From: an uncultured Collinsella sp.
GTDB lineage: Bacteria; Actinomycetota; Coriobacteriia; Coriobacteriales; Coriobacteriaceae
NCBI GenBank assembly: GCA_900545165.1
Contig: UQYA01000016.1
Span: 1 to 26,588 of the forward strand
Reading direction: 5' to 3'
DNA: 26,588 nt
Positions 14,968-22,787 of this stretch are shown here, one piece after another; the first letter of the stretch is position 1; each line of letters begins with the position of its first letter. A program made the position numbers and the translations under genes. The notes beneath the pieces were generated by a model. It saw only the letters and a program-made list of their open reading frames with translations. It made no database searches and was not told the DNA's origin.

Positions 14968-16419
14968 CTACTCGACCGTATCGACCGTTGCCGCCACGTT
15001 GCCGTCTGCCATGCGCACGCGAATGGCATCGCCGGGCTTAAAGGTCTTGGCGCTCGTAGCCACACCGTCATCGCTGTACGCGATGGAGTAACCGCGGGCA
15101 AGCACCTTGAGCGGCGACAAGGCATCGAGCGACGCGGCAGCTCGGCCCAGGTCAGACGTGGGTTTGCTGAGCATCGTACGCCCCTGATGCTCCAGACGGG
15201 AACTCGCAAGCGTGAGCGCATGGCGCTTGCCATCGAGCCCTGAGGTGCTTGCGATCAAGCGCTCGGGCAGACGCTCGAAGTTGGAGCGAAAGGCCCCAAC
15301 CGAACGCGTTATGGCGCCGGACAGACGATCGGCCGTCAAGGCAAGCTCAGACTCGCGACGCTCGACCATAAACGTTGGATCGTTGAGGCACGGGCGGCAC
15401 GCGGCCGCATCGAGTGCGTCGCCCAGACGAGCCGTATAGGTGCCCCAGGCACGACGACCGCGCTGGTCGAGCATTTCCAGGTCGACCTGGGCCGACCCAA
15501 TCATCGATGCCATCGCTGCACCCAGACGCTGATGGCGCGCCTCGAGCACATCGGCCAACTCCGTCATAGCCGGCGCCACCGATTCGGCCGCCGCCGTGGG
15601 CGTGGAGGCGCGACGGTCGCTCACCATGTCGCAAATCGAGGTATCGGGCTCATGGCCAATGCCGGTCACCACGGGCACGGGACAAGCCGCCACCGCGCGG
15701 GCAAGCTCCTCGTCATTAAAGGTCATGAGGTCCTCAAAGGAGCCGCCGCCGCGCACCAGCAAGATGCAATCGGGCGCCGGCGTAATGGCAGCGGCGCGGC
15801 GCAGGCCTTCAATGAGCTCTGACGGCGCACCCTCGCCTTGAACTTTAGCCCCCACGCAAACAAGCTCGACAAGCGGGTTGCGACGGCGCAGCGTGCGCTT
15901 GACGTCATCGATTACGGCACCCGAAAGCGAGGTGACGACCGCCACGCGCGAGCAGAACACTGGGATGCGGCGTTTGCGAGCTTCGTCCATCAGGCCCTCG
16001 CGGCGTAGCTTTTCGGCCAGTTGCGCCACTTGTTGACGCAGCAGGCCCTCCCCCGCCAGCGAGAACGAGCGGGCGACAAAGCTCATACGGCCCGTGGGCT
16101 TATAGAGATTGAAGCTGCCCTTAAAGCTCACCTGCATGCCGTCGCGCAGATCGAACGTGCGCTTGAGATAGGCGCCCTTCCAAATGATGCAGTCAACGGC
16201 GGCCGAATCGTCCTTAATCTGGAAGTAGCAGTGGCCGCTTCGAGCGTTGGGACCACGGAAACCCGTGACCTCGCCCAAAACGCTCAGTTGCGGAATGGCA
16301 TCGAGCGCGCCGGCGGCGATCTCCACCGCTTGGCTCACGCTGAGCTCTTTGCGCTCCTGCTCGTCCGATCCGTCGAACTCGGCGGAAACGGTATTGCCGG
16401 TTAGGTTCCAGCCTGCCAC
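14968..16419 (-). CDS. xseA: Exodeoxyribonuclease VII large subunit
   Basis: This is the catalytic subunit of exonuclease VII. The 483-residue protein has an N-terminal OB fold (LSVLGEVTGFRGPNARSG, about residues 45-63, then CYFQIKDD). The catalytic domain follows, with RRIPVFCSRVAVVTS, the LVRGGGSFEDLMTFNDEELARAV core and VVTGIGHEPDTSICDMVSD with the active-site Asp. A long coiled-coil and a C-terminal KVLARGYSIAY segment complete it. Translation starts at GTG 16419, supported by AAAGGAGG a few bases upstream. There are about 20 residues of extra N-terminus, including an acidic EFDGSDEQERKE stretch, before the OB fold. Confidence 0.96.
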   Translation of the reverse strand: MAGWNLTGNTVSAEFDGSDEQERKELSVSQAVEIAAGALDAIPQLSVLGEVTGFRGPNARSGHCYFQIKDDSAAVDCIIWKGAYLKRTFDLRDGMQVSFKGSFNLYKPTGRMSFVARSFSLAGEGLLRQQVAQLAEKLRREGLMDEARKRRIPVFCSRVAVVTSLSGAVIDDVKRTLRRRNPLVELVCVGAKVQGEGAPSELIEGLRRAAAITPAPDCILLVRGGGSFEDLMTFNDEELARAVAACPVPVVTGIGHEPDTSICDMVSDRRASTPTAAAESVAPAMTELADVLEARHQRLGAAMASMIGSAQVDLEMLDQRGRRAWGTYTARLGDALDAAACRPCLNDPTFMVERRESELALTADRLSGAITRSVGAFRSNFERLPERLIASTSGLDGKRHALTLASSRLEHQGRTMLSKPTSDLGRAAASLDALSPLKVLARGYSIAYSDDGVATSAKTFKPGDAIRVRMADGNVAATVDTVE

Positions 16420-16488
16420 GCAGCCTCCTTTCGTTATCGCGCACAGAGGCTCCGGCCCCGTGCAAATTTAAGTCCAACACATAGTACA

Positions 16489-16518
16489 GCGCCGCGAGGA
16501 CACGAATCCCCGCGGCGC
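16489..16518 (-). terminator. Hairpin after the zinc peptidase gene
   Basis: GCGCCGCG (16489-16496) pairs with CGCGGCGC (16511-16518) in the gap before xseA. There is no T-run on the minus strand, so it is either a weak terminator or an mRNA 3'-end hairpin. Confidence 0.55.
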
Positions 16519-16534
16519 CTGCCTGTCCCATTTG

Positions 16535-17239
16535 TTATCGGTTGGAGTTTCTGTTGTAGCGAGCCATAAGATAGAGCAGCTGAATAATCGAGGTGAGCGC
16601 AGCGGCAACATAGGTAAGCGCGGCGGCCGTCAGCACCTTCTTGGCACCGTTGACCTGCTTGGAACTCATACCCGACTGCTCGATGTACGCCACGGCGCGT
16701 CGGCTGGCGTCAATCTCGACAGGCAGCGTAACGAGTTGGAACAGCACACTAAACGAGAAGAAGATCAACGCGAGGGATGTGAGCCCGGCAATGTTCATAA
16801 ACAGGCCCAAGAGCAACACGATGGTCCAAGTGTTCTGGGTAAAGTTGACAACCGGGACCAGGGCGGTGCGCACCTTCATCATGGCATAGCCGCTTTGACG
16901 CTGAGCGGCGTGGCCTGCCTCGTGACAGGCGACGGCAACGCTTGCGACCGATCCGCCCGAACGGTTGGCATCCGACAGATACAGGTTGTTGTCCTGTGGG
17001 TTGTAATGGTCGGTGAGCTCGCCAGCGACACCCTTGATACCCACGGCGCTACAACCGTTGGCATCAAGCATGCGGCGAGCGACTGTGGCACCCGTATCGC
17101 CGTCCGAGCGAACCTTGGACCAGGTTTTGTACGTCGAGTTGATATAGTTCTGTGCGGCAAGGCCAAGCACCGTGCAGACAAGAACAACCAGCAGGTACAG
17201 CGGGTCGATGCCAAAGCCGTATCCATAGTAATAAGGCAT
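16535..17239 (-). CDS. Membrane zinc metallopeptidase, YugP family
   Basis: The 234-residue protein belongs to the YugP/zinc peptidase type 2 family. It has an N-terminal transmembrane helix (LYLLVVLVCTVLGLAA, about residues 14-29). The zincin motif HEAGH appears in ACHEAGHAAQ near residue 105, with a likely third ligand Glu in LPVEIDASRRA. Two further hydrophobic hairpins (IVLLLGLFMNIAG and LALIFFSFSVLFQLV) lie between them, and a C-terminal helix follows. The substrate is unknown; family members are thought to work in membrane protein quality control. GGAGGA lies 7 nt before ATG 17239. It lies between rnd and xseA on the same strand. Confidence 0.93.
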   Translation of the reverse strand: MPYYYGYGFGIDPLYLLVVLVCTVLGLAAQNYINSTYKTWSKVRSDGDTGATVARRMLDANGCSAVGIKGVAGELTDHYNPQDNNLYLSDANRSGGSVASVAVACHEAGHAAQRQSGYAMMKVRTALVPVVNFTQNTWTIVLLLGLFMNIAGLTSLALIFFSFSVLFQLVTLPVEIDASRRAVAYIEQSGMSSKQVNGAKKVLTAAALTYVAAALTSIIQLLYLMARYNRNSNR

Positions 17240-17303
17240 GCGAATTCCTCCGAATCGAGTTACACGTTGGAGGCATTTTACCCACTCAGCCGGCTAGGCT
17301 TCC

Positions 17304-18437
17304 CTATAACAGTTCAATCTTTCCGTCCTTCACGGTGAGTCCCATGTTGCCCGAGAGCAGATCGTCCAGGCGCGAGCCCACAAGCTCAAAGCGCCAGCCT
17401 TCGCGCAAGGGGCTCTGCTCGGGATGCTCAATATAGTCGGCCAGGTCATCGCGCGAGGCAATGACCGAGGTCGCCACTCCCGAGCGTTCGGCAACCAGGC
17501 GGATGAGCGCGTACATCAGGTCCGTCACGCTCTCCAGCTCCGGCGAGATCTGACGATGCCCACGCACCATGAGCGGCAGGCGATCGTGCGGGCAGCTCGC
17601 ACCGCGCTTGATGGCCATGAGCGCGCCGTCCACGTCGCGCTCCCCCAGCTGGTCGGTGCCGCGGATGCTGCGGAACTCCTCAACACGCACGGGATTGCGC
17701 TTAACAAGCGCAAGCAGCGTGTCGTCGGACATGACCCACTTGCGCGGGATGTTACGGCGCTCGGCGCGGTCCTCGCGCCAGGCGGCGAGCTCGCGCGCGA
17801 TGCCCAACTGGTGACGGCTGCACGAATTGATGCGCTTGACCTTGCGGAACGCCTCGTGGCGATCGGCGCGATAGTGCGACTCGTCAGCTAGCGGGCGCAG
17901 CTCGTCGAGCACCCAGTCCACACGGCCCAGCTCGCGCAGGCGGCTCATCATCTCGGTATAGGCGACGATCAGGTACTTGACGTCATCAATCGCGTACTCA
18001 ATCTGCTTATCGGTCAGCGGGCGACGCGACCAGTCGGTCAGCGACTCGGTCTTGGGCAGCGAGACGCCGCAAAACGTCTGCACGAGCGCGCCGTAGGAAA
18101 TCTGCTGGCGCTCGCCCAAAAAAGCGGCGGCGACCTGCGTATCGAAAATCGGTCGTGGCAGCACGCCCACGGTATGGAGCATGACCTCCATATCCTGCGA
18201 GCAGGCGTGGAAGACCTTGGTCACGCTCTCGTCGGCCATAAGCTCGGCCAGCGGCGAGAGGTCGTCGATTACCAGGGGATCGACCGCTACGCTCTCGGCA
18301 GGGGTGGCAATCTGAACCAGGCACAGACGCGGATGGAACGTGCGCTCGCGCAAAAACTCGGTATCGACGGCAATCGCGTCGAACTCACGGGCGCGCTGGC
18401 AAAAGTCGAGTAGAGCCTGATGTGTGGAAATGTACAT
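17304..18437 (-). CDS. rnd: Ribonuclease D
   Basis: RNase D is a 3'-5' exoribonuclease that trims tRNA and other stable RNA precursors. The 377-residue protein has the DEDDy exonuclease domain in order: VDTEFLRE (Exo I), FHACSQDMEVM (Exo II) and YAIDDVKYLIVAY (Exo III with Tyr and Asp). HRDC domains follow (HQLGIARELAAWREDRAE and later). I chose ATG 18437 (MYISTHQAL), the usual beginning of the family. Upstream codons to 18473 lack a good ribosome site. Even at 18437 the Shine-Dalgarno sequence is weak, so expression may be low. Confidence 0.95.
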   Translation of the reverse strand: MYISTHQALLDFCQRAREFDAIAVDTEFLRERTFHPRLCLVQIATPAESVAVDPLVIDDLSPLAELMADESVTKVFHACSQDMEVMLHTVGVLPRPIFDTQVAAAFLGERQQISYGALVQTFCGVSLPKTESLTDWSRRPLTDKQIEYAIDDVKYLIVAYTEMMSRLRELGRVDWVLDELRPLADESHYRADRHEAFRKVKRINSCSRHQLGIARELAAWREDRAERRNIPRKWVMSDDTLLALVKRNPVRVEEFRSIRGTDQLGERDVDGALMAIKRGASCPHDRLPLMVRGHRQISPELESVTDLMYALIRLVAERSGVATSVIASRDDLADYIEHPEQSPLREGWRFELVGSRLDDLLSGNMGLTVKDGKIELL

Positions 18438-18535
18438 ATCAACCCATCGAATAAGGTTAGGCCCGAAAAACACGGGTAGGATATCGGCATTGCCTTACAA
18501 CTATACTCGGTTAGTCACAGAACGGGAACGTAAGT

Positions 18536-19453
18536 ATGCGCTGCCTTATCATCCACAACCCGGCATCGGGCCCCAGCTCAGATGAAATCTACGCATTCAC
18601 GCACGCCCTCGCGCAGGGCGGCGACGAGGTCGTGATGCGCTTTATCGGCGATGGCATGGAGCCCGAGGACGCCGTGGCAGACGTGCGCGAGTTTGATCGC
18701 GTGGTCGTTTCGGGCGGCGACGGCACCGTCTCCAACGTGCTCGATCAGATGCGCGGATGCGGTGTCCCCACGCTCGTCTTCCCCTCCGGTACGGCCTGCC
18801 TGTTCTTCAACAACATCGGCAATGCCCCTGAGGCGGCGGCGCTCGCCAAGGCCTGCCGCGCCGGTCGCACGGTCAAAGTGGACATGGGCGAGCTCTTTTG
18901 GCTCGACGAGGACGGCAACGAGAAGCGCCACGGCTTTATCATCATCGCCGGCTCGGGCTTCGACGCCGAGATCATGATGAAGGCCGCCCCCACCAAAAAC
19001 GACATCGGCGAGATCGCTTACTTCCTCTCCGCGCTCGCCACGCCCAATCCCACGGTGGCGCACTTTACGATTGAGCATGACGGCATTGTCGAGGAGCTCG
19101 ACGGCATCTGCTGCATGGCCGGCAACACCTCGGTCATCCAAAACGACATCAACCTGTTCCCCGACTGCCGTATGAACGATGGCATGGTCGACATTGCGGT
19201 CATCGAACCCGTAAAAACTGTGCAGCTTCTACCGACTGTGATCACCGCCGCACTCGACCCCGCCGGCAAGGTACTCGGCCGCCCGCAGTTCAAGATCATC
19301 CAGACCAAGGAAGCCAAGATCACCTGCACCCCGTCGCTGGGCATGCAGTTCGATGGCGAGATTATCTCCAGCAATTCGGGCGTCTTTGGAGCCCGCGCGC
19401 TTCCGCAATGCCTCGACCTCATCGTCGACGAATTCTCCCCGCTCGGAAAATAG
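18536..19453 (+). CDS. Diacylglycerol/lipid kinase family protein
   Basis: The 305-residue protein resembles DagK/YegS-type lipid kinases, which phosphorylate diacylglycerol or related lipids. It has the N-terminal HNPASGP segment and the catalytic loop SGGDGTVSNVLDQM at about residues 60-73. The usual GTANDFA motif is degenerate: it reads SGTACLFFNNIG. The C-terminal beta-rich domain is present (VNDGMVDIAVIEP-like stretch, MQFDGEII). The altered GTAN motif raises the possibility of a different substrate or reduced activity. The gene is divergent from rnd with 98 bp between. Its stop codon overlaps the ribosome site of a small membrane protein gene. Confidence 0.9.
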   Translation: MRCLIIHNPASGPSSDEIYAFTHALAQGGDEVVMRFIGDGMEPEDAVADVREFDRVVVSGGDGTVSNVLDQMRGCGVPTLVFPSGTACLFFNNIGNAPEAAALAKACRAGRTVKVDMGELFWLDEDGNEKRHGFIIIAGSGFDAEIMMKAAPTKNDIGEIAYFLSALATPNPTVAHFTIEHDGIVEELDGICCMAGNTSVIQNDINLFPDCRMNDGMVDIAVIEPVKTVQLLPTVITAALDPAGKVLGRPQFKIIQTKEAKITCTPSLGMQFDGEIISSNSGVFGARALPQCLDLIVDEFSPLGK

Positions 19454-19462
19454 GAGGACCCT

Positions 19463-19555
19463 ATGAACGACAATCCCCTGCTCGGCTTTATCATCATCGT
19501 TTTGGCCATGCTCGTCGGCTATGCGATCAACGTGATCCATCGCCGGAAGAAGTAA
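19463..19555 (+). CDS. 30-residue single-pass membrane microprotein
   Basis: ATG 19463 opens 30 codons ending at TAA 19553-19555. A near-perfect TAGGAGGA ribosome site starts at the stop codon of the lipid kinase gene (TAG 19451-19453), 5-6 nt before the start. The peptide is MNDNPLL, then a hydrophobic helix GFIIIVLAMLVGYAINVI, then HRRKK, a typical N-out/C-in single-pass topology with positive charges inside. Coupling suggests it may bind or regulate the lipid kinase, or anchor it at the membrane; this is inference. I do not recognise a named family. Confidence 0.8.
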   Translation: MNDNPLLGFIIIVLAMLVGYAINVIHRRKK

Positions 19556-19591
19556 TTCCACATTGGTATGATATTCATCCAATTATCGTCT

Positions 19592-19632
19592 CCCCTGCTG
19601 TTTATGCATTTGCCAAACAGCGGGGGATTTTC
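19592..19632 (+). terminator. Terminator after the lipid kinase/microprotein unit
   Basis: CCCCTGCTGTTT (19592-19603) pairs with AAACAGCGGGGG (19615-19626), 12 bp with one wobble. ATTTTC follows immediately. Confidence 0.88.
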
Positions 19633-19861
19633 ATTTCGGGCATTCCCAGTTACTTTATTCGGCTACAGTAATTACAGGGCGTCTTTATTAAAGTAAAGCT
19701 ACAAACTGAGTACAATTAACCGCTCATCGCATATTTCATCACGCTTATCGAGTAAGTTTTTTTCATAGATGAATATTGTTTCCAGTTCGTTACGCTAATG
19801 AGGTGTCTTCATTGGCTGAAGCCCTCTGGCAACGGAGGGCTTTCGCACGCTGGGAGGGAAA
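19633..19861 (+). promoter_or_regulatory. AT-rich upstream region and leader hairpins of the C69 peptidase
   Basis: The stretch is clearly AT-rich. TACAAT at 19711-19716 with a weak TTAAAG 17 nt upstream is a possible promoter. Just before the gene, AAGCCCTC (19819-19826) pairs with GAGGGCTT (19835-19842) as a terminator-like hairpin followed by TC. CTTCA (19807-19811) can instead pair with TGAAG (19817-19821), which overlaps the first stem, so the two folds exclude each other. A leader switch is possible, but no known riboswitch was recognised. Confidence 0.4.
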
Positions 19862-21808
19862 ATGAGGAAAACTCACCCCGTCAACGCGCTCAAGAAGCTA
19901 GGCATAGGCCTCGCCTTTGGAGCTGCAACCATCATGTCCATGCCGACATCTGCGCTCGCCTGCACGCAGATATACATGGGCAACAAGCTGACGGCCGACG
20001 GTAATACGTACTACGGCCGTGCTGAGGACTACCGCAAGCGTTACCTCAAGCACTTTGGCATCGAGCCTTCGTTTGGCCCTGGTCACACCTACAGCTCGGA
20101 TGAGTCTGCATTCGTGTATACCTCGACCAAGACCTCGTATCGCTACACCTATGTGCGTGACCACCCCAGTCAGTGGGACGAGCGCTGGGATGCCTACTCC
20201 GAGGCTGGCATCAACGAGAAGGGTGTCTCCTGCTCCGCCACGCTGACCACCTACATGAATGCAGCTGCCAAGGCTGCGGACCCCCTGACCGATACTGGCA
20301 TTGGCGAATATAGCTACGGCAGCGTAATCTTGGGCGAAAGCGCCACGGCACGTGAGGGTGTCGAACTCCTCGGCAAGATCATCGACGACCAGGGCGCCTG
20401 CGGCAACGACCAGATTATCATCTCCGACAACAATGAGACCTGGCTGTTCGCCGCACTTTCCGGCCATCAGTGGATCGCCATGAAGCTCACCGATGACATC
20501 GCCTCGCTTAACCCCAACATCGGCAACCTCAACTACAAGGTTGACCTCAACGACACCGAGAACTGCCTCCACTCCGAGGGCATCGAATCTATGCCCAAGG
20601 AGAAGGGCTTCGCCAAGTACTTCGATGATGGCCAGTTCGACGTTGCCCAGACCTACGGCGAGGAAATTAGCGAAAATGCCATGCACTCTTGGGCACGTTA
20701 TGTCCAGGGTCGCGCTTACTTCGATGCGCCGCTCACCGAGGGCACCGACTATAAGATCGTAAAGGACACGCGCGAAAACGCCCGCGCCACGACCGGCGCT
20801 CTGCCCTTCGAGGCACAGCCCCTGTTCTTCCAGCCTGGCAAATCCAACTGGAACACCTTTGAGATGATCCGCGCGTTTGGCAACCGCGGCGAGAAGGCCC
20901 CGGGCCTCAACGCCAACACCGACGGCGCCTACGCCATCGGTACCGAAAGCAACAGCGAGATCAACCTCTTCCAGATTCGCGATGGCCTCGATCCCGAGAT
21001 CGCAACCATCCAATGGGAAATGCTCTCCCGCGCCGCGTACTCCGTCGCCATCCCCTTCTACTCCGCACTGCTCACCGAGGTTAGCCCGTATTTCAGCGAC
21101 CAGACCGTCTCCTACGATCACTGCAAAGAGACGGACATCGTAAACAACGAAGAACCCGAGAACTCCATCAATTACGTCCTCATGGACATCAGCTCCCTCT
21201 GCTTCGAGCATCCCGAGCTGCTCGGCGTCAACGTCCGCACCTACCTCGACGCCCTCCAGAACGAGCTCGTCGAGCAGAACTTGGAAGTCGACGAGGTCAT
21301 GCAGGCCACCGAGGGCACCGAGGCCCGTACCGCCCTGGCAAACAAGGCCGGCAATGCTGCCACCGAGAACACCTACGTCAAGTGCAAGGCCTTGCTCCAG
21401 GAGATGCGCGCCTATCTGAAGGCTGAGAACTTCGACCAGCCCTTCACCCCGAGCGACCTGAACACCGAGACCAACGGCCTCAAGGTGTCCATCACCTACG
21501 CCAAGGACGCTCTTGCCACCGACCCGGTAACCCCGGATCAGCCTGGCACTCCCGAGCAGCCTGGTACTCCTGAGCAGCCCGGTACCCCCGAGCAGCCCGC
21601 TAAGCCCGAGCAGCCCACCACCAAGCCCGAGAAGCCTGGCAAGTCGGACACCACGACCACGGTAACCACCAACAAGACGAACACCAAGGGCGGCCTGCCC
21701 ACCACCGGTGATCGTTTTGATGGCCGCGTGGTGGCTGCATTCGCCATCGCTGGCGTTGCCGTCATCTCCGCGGGCGGTTACTTCCTCTACCGTCGCAATA
21801 AGGAGTAA
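19862..21808 (+). CDS. Secreted, sortase-anchored C69 family dipeptidase
   Basis: The 648-residue protein is a peptidase family C69 (PepD-like) N-terminal-nucleophile hydrolase. It has a signal peptide with basic start and hydrophobic core, ending in SALA before Cys34. Cleavage after ALA would expose Cys34 (CTQIYMG), the predicted catalytic nucleophile, so export and activation may be one step. GNTYYGRAEDY, SDNNETWLFA and WARYVQGRAY fit the family. After the catalytic domain come helices, then three QPGTPE repeats (DNA 21541-21597, 18-bp units) and a PEQP/KPEKP wall-spanning stretch. The end has the LPTTG sortase signal (residues 612-616), a hydrophobic helix and YRRNKE. GGGAGGG lies before ATG 19862. 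It is probably a wall-bound dipeptidase for nutrient peptides. Confidence 0.94.
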   Translation: MRKTHPVNALKKLGIGLAFGAATIMSMPTSALACTQIYMGNKLTADGNTYYGRAEDYRKRYLKHFGIEPSFGPGHTYSSDESAFVYTSTKTSYRYTYVRDHPSQWDERWDAYSEAGINEKGVSCSATLTTYMNAAAKAADPLTDTGIGEYSYGSVILGESATAREGVELLGKIIDDQGACGNDQIIISDNNETWLFAALSGHQWIAMKLTDDIASLNPNIGNLNYKVDLNDTENCLHSEGIESMPKEKGFAKYFDDGQFDVAQTYGEEISENAMHSWARYVQGRAYFDAPLTEGTDYKIVKDTRENARATTGALPFEAQPLFFQPGKSNWNTFEMIRAFGNRGEKAPGLNANTDGAYAIGTESNSEINLFQIRDGLDPEIATIQWEMLSRAAYSVAIPFYSALLTEVSPYFSDQTVSYDHCKETDIVNNEEPENSINYVLMDISSLCFEHPELLGVNVRTYLDALQNELVEQNLEVDEVMQATEGTEARTALANKAGNAATENTYVKCKALLQEMRAYLKAENFDQPFTPSDLNTETNGLKVSITYAKDALATDPVTPDQPGTPEQPGTPEQPGTPEQPAKPEQPTTKPEKPGKSDTTTTVTTNKTNTKGGLPTTGDRFDGRVVAAFAIAGVAVISAGGYFLYRRNKE

Positions 21809-21819
21809 CGTCTTAGCTG

Positions 21820-21868
21820 AGCGGGCGAGGCAGCAATGGCAGCCTCGCCCGCTTAACCCGCCTTTTTG
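21820..21868 (+). terminator. Terminator of the C69 peptidase gene
   Basis: AGCGGGCGAGGC (21820-21831) pairs perfectly with GCCTCGCCCGCT (21842-21853). A CTTTTT run lies about 8 nt further at 21862-21867. Confidence 0.85.
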
Positions 21869-21887
21869 ACCGACGGGAAACCCGCCT

Positions 21888-21910
21888 GAAATCTTTTCAA
21901 AAAAGATTTC
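21888..21910. promoter_or_regulatory. AT-rich palindrome upstream of the trp leader promoter
   Basis: GAAATCTTTT (21888-21897) and AAAAGATTTC (21901-21910) are perfect 10-nt inverted repeats around CAA. The block ends about 20 nt before the -10 element and covers the expected -35 area, so it could be a repressor operator. A smaller CGGG-AAA-CCCG hairpin precedes it at 21874-21884. Confidence 0.45.
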
Positions 21911-21928
21911 CCCGCACACACTTTGCTG

Positions 21929-21937
21929 TGCTATAGT
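21929..21937 (+). promoter_or_regulatory. Extended -10 promoter of the trp transport locus
   Basis: TGCTATAGT fits an extended -10 (TGnTATAAT). No good -35 is present at the usual spacing, which is typical of extended -10 promoters. Transcription would start near 21944, about 50 nt before the leader peptide. Confidence 0.55.
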
Positions 21938-21995
21938 GCAGCGCAACAGCAACTAGGTGCGACCGCGCCACGGCATCACGAAAGGAGCCACCAAC

Positions 21996-22064
21996 ATGAA
22001 GAACACAATGAAGTCTCTCAACAACTGGTGGTGGCGTGATGCGAATACGATCGGTCGACAGTGA
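21996..22064 (+). CDS. Tryptophan leader peptide (22 residues)
   Basis: This short ORF begins at ATG 21996, has AAAGGAG 8 nt upstream (21981-21987) and ends at TGA 22062-22064. It encodes NNWWWRD in its middle, with three consecutive TGG codons at 22026-22034. That is a hallmark of a trp attenuator leader, where ribosome stalling reports low charged tRNA-Trp. Actinobacterial trp operon leaders carry a similar Trp run. The peptide probably has no function beyond sensing. Downstream is not a trp biosynthetic gene but a TrpP-like transporter. Confidence 0.88.
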   Translation: MKNTMKSLNNWWWRDANTIGRQ

Positions 22065-22133
22065 GTCCCTCACGCCTGTTTTTGCGCTCTAGGTGATTGG
22101 AAGGCCTCCGGTTTCGACCGGGGGCCTTTTTCT
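22026..22133 (+). promoter_or_regulatory. trp attenuator with competing folds
   Basis: The terminator stem is AAGGCCTCCGGT (22101-22112) with ACCGGGGGCCTT (22117-22128), one wobble, a TTCG loop, then TTTCT. Pairing 1:2 is GGCGTGA (22033-22039, covering the third Trp and next Arg codons) with TCACGCC (22070-22076), 7 perfect bp. The candidate antiterminator is CGGTCGA (22052-22058) with TCGACCG (22114-22120), 7 perfect bp, which takes the terminator loop and part of its 3' stem. A nested CGCCT/AGGTG pairing (22073-22077, 22091-22095) fits inside. A ribosome stalled at the Trp codons would leave 22052-22058 free; one at the stop codon would cover it. The fold model is inference. Confidence 0.8.
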
Positions 22134-22208
22134 ATCTCGAGCCCGATTGCATTCGCATCACGCGCCTCCGTTTTTCTCTTGCACTCCCATTCCGAAAGGA
22201 TTTTCACC

Positions 22209-22781
22209 ATGTCTCAGAACACCACCGCCACCCAGCCCCGCAGCGTCCAGACCGCCGACCGCGGCAAACTCGACGTCCGTGCTCTCGTCCTGCTCGCAAT
22301 CCTGCTCGCCGCCGGCTTCATCCTCAACTTCACCGTCGGCAAGGCCATCTCGGGCATCTCGGGCGGTATGATCAGCCCCGAGTTCATCATCTCGGCCTTC
22401 TGCCTCACCATTCTGGTCGTTCGTCCCAGCATCGGCCAGGCGCTCGTCATTGGCCTCATCTCGGCTGCCGTGATCCAGATCACCACCACTTCGCCGTTCG
22501 TCGATTTTGCCGCCGAGGGCATCGCCGCCATGCTCATGGCCGGCATCGTCAACGCCGCCGGCAAGAACGGTCAGGTCAAGCCCGCCATCGCCATTGTCGC
22601 AACCTTCCTGACCACTTTTGTCTCCGGCGCCATCTTCATGGTCATCAAGATGGCCATGCTCGGCGTGGTAGGCGAGCTCGCCGCTGCCATGCTTCCCGTC
22701 GTTGCCATGACCGCCGTCTTTAACGCCATTCTGGTCGGCGCCCTCTATCTGCCCATCCAGAAGGCCCTGAAGCTCAACTAA
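22209..22781 (+). CDS. trpP: TrpP-like tryptophan ECF transporter S component
   Basis: The 190-residue protein has an N-terminal soluble tail of about 25 residues and then six hydrophobic segments, the size and layout of an ECF substrate-binding S component. The first helix LVLLAILLAAGFILNFTV, the GGMISPEFIISAFCLTILVVRPSIGQAL loop region (given by its ends), and the end MLPVVAMTAVFNAILVGALY recall Bacillus TrpP as I remember it. The Trp leader peptide upstream independently supports tryptophan as substrate. AAAGGA about 8 nt before ATG 22209 sets the start. It would dock on the EcfA-EcfT module encoded downstream. Confidence 0.85.
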   Translation: MSQNTTATQPRSVQTADRGKLDVRALVLLAILLAAGFILNFTVGKAISGISGGMISPEFIISAFCLTILVVRPSIGQALVIGLISAAVIQITTTSPFVDFAAEGIAAMLMAGIVNAAGKNGQVKPAIAIVATFLTTFVSGAIFMVIKMAMLGVVGELAAAMLPVVAMTAVFNAILVGALYLPIQKALKLN

Positions 22782-22787
22782 CCCGCT

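Noticed and set aside
19955..19966. Lipobox making the C69 peptidase a lipoprotein
   Set aside because: The sequence before Cys34 is S-A-L-A, without Leu at -3 as a lipobox needs. The family logic of an exposed N-terminal Cys nucleophile fits better, and the protein already has an LPTTG anchor.
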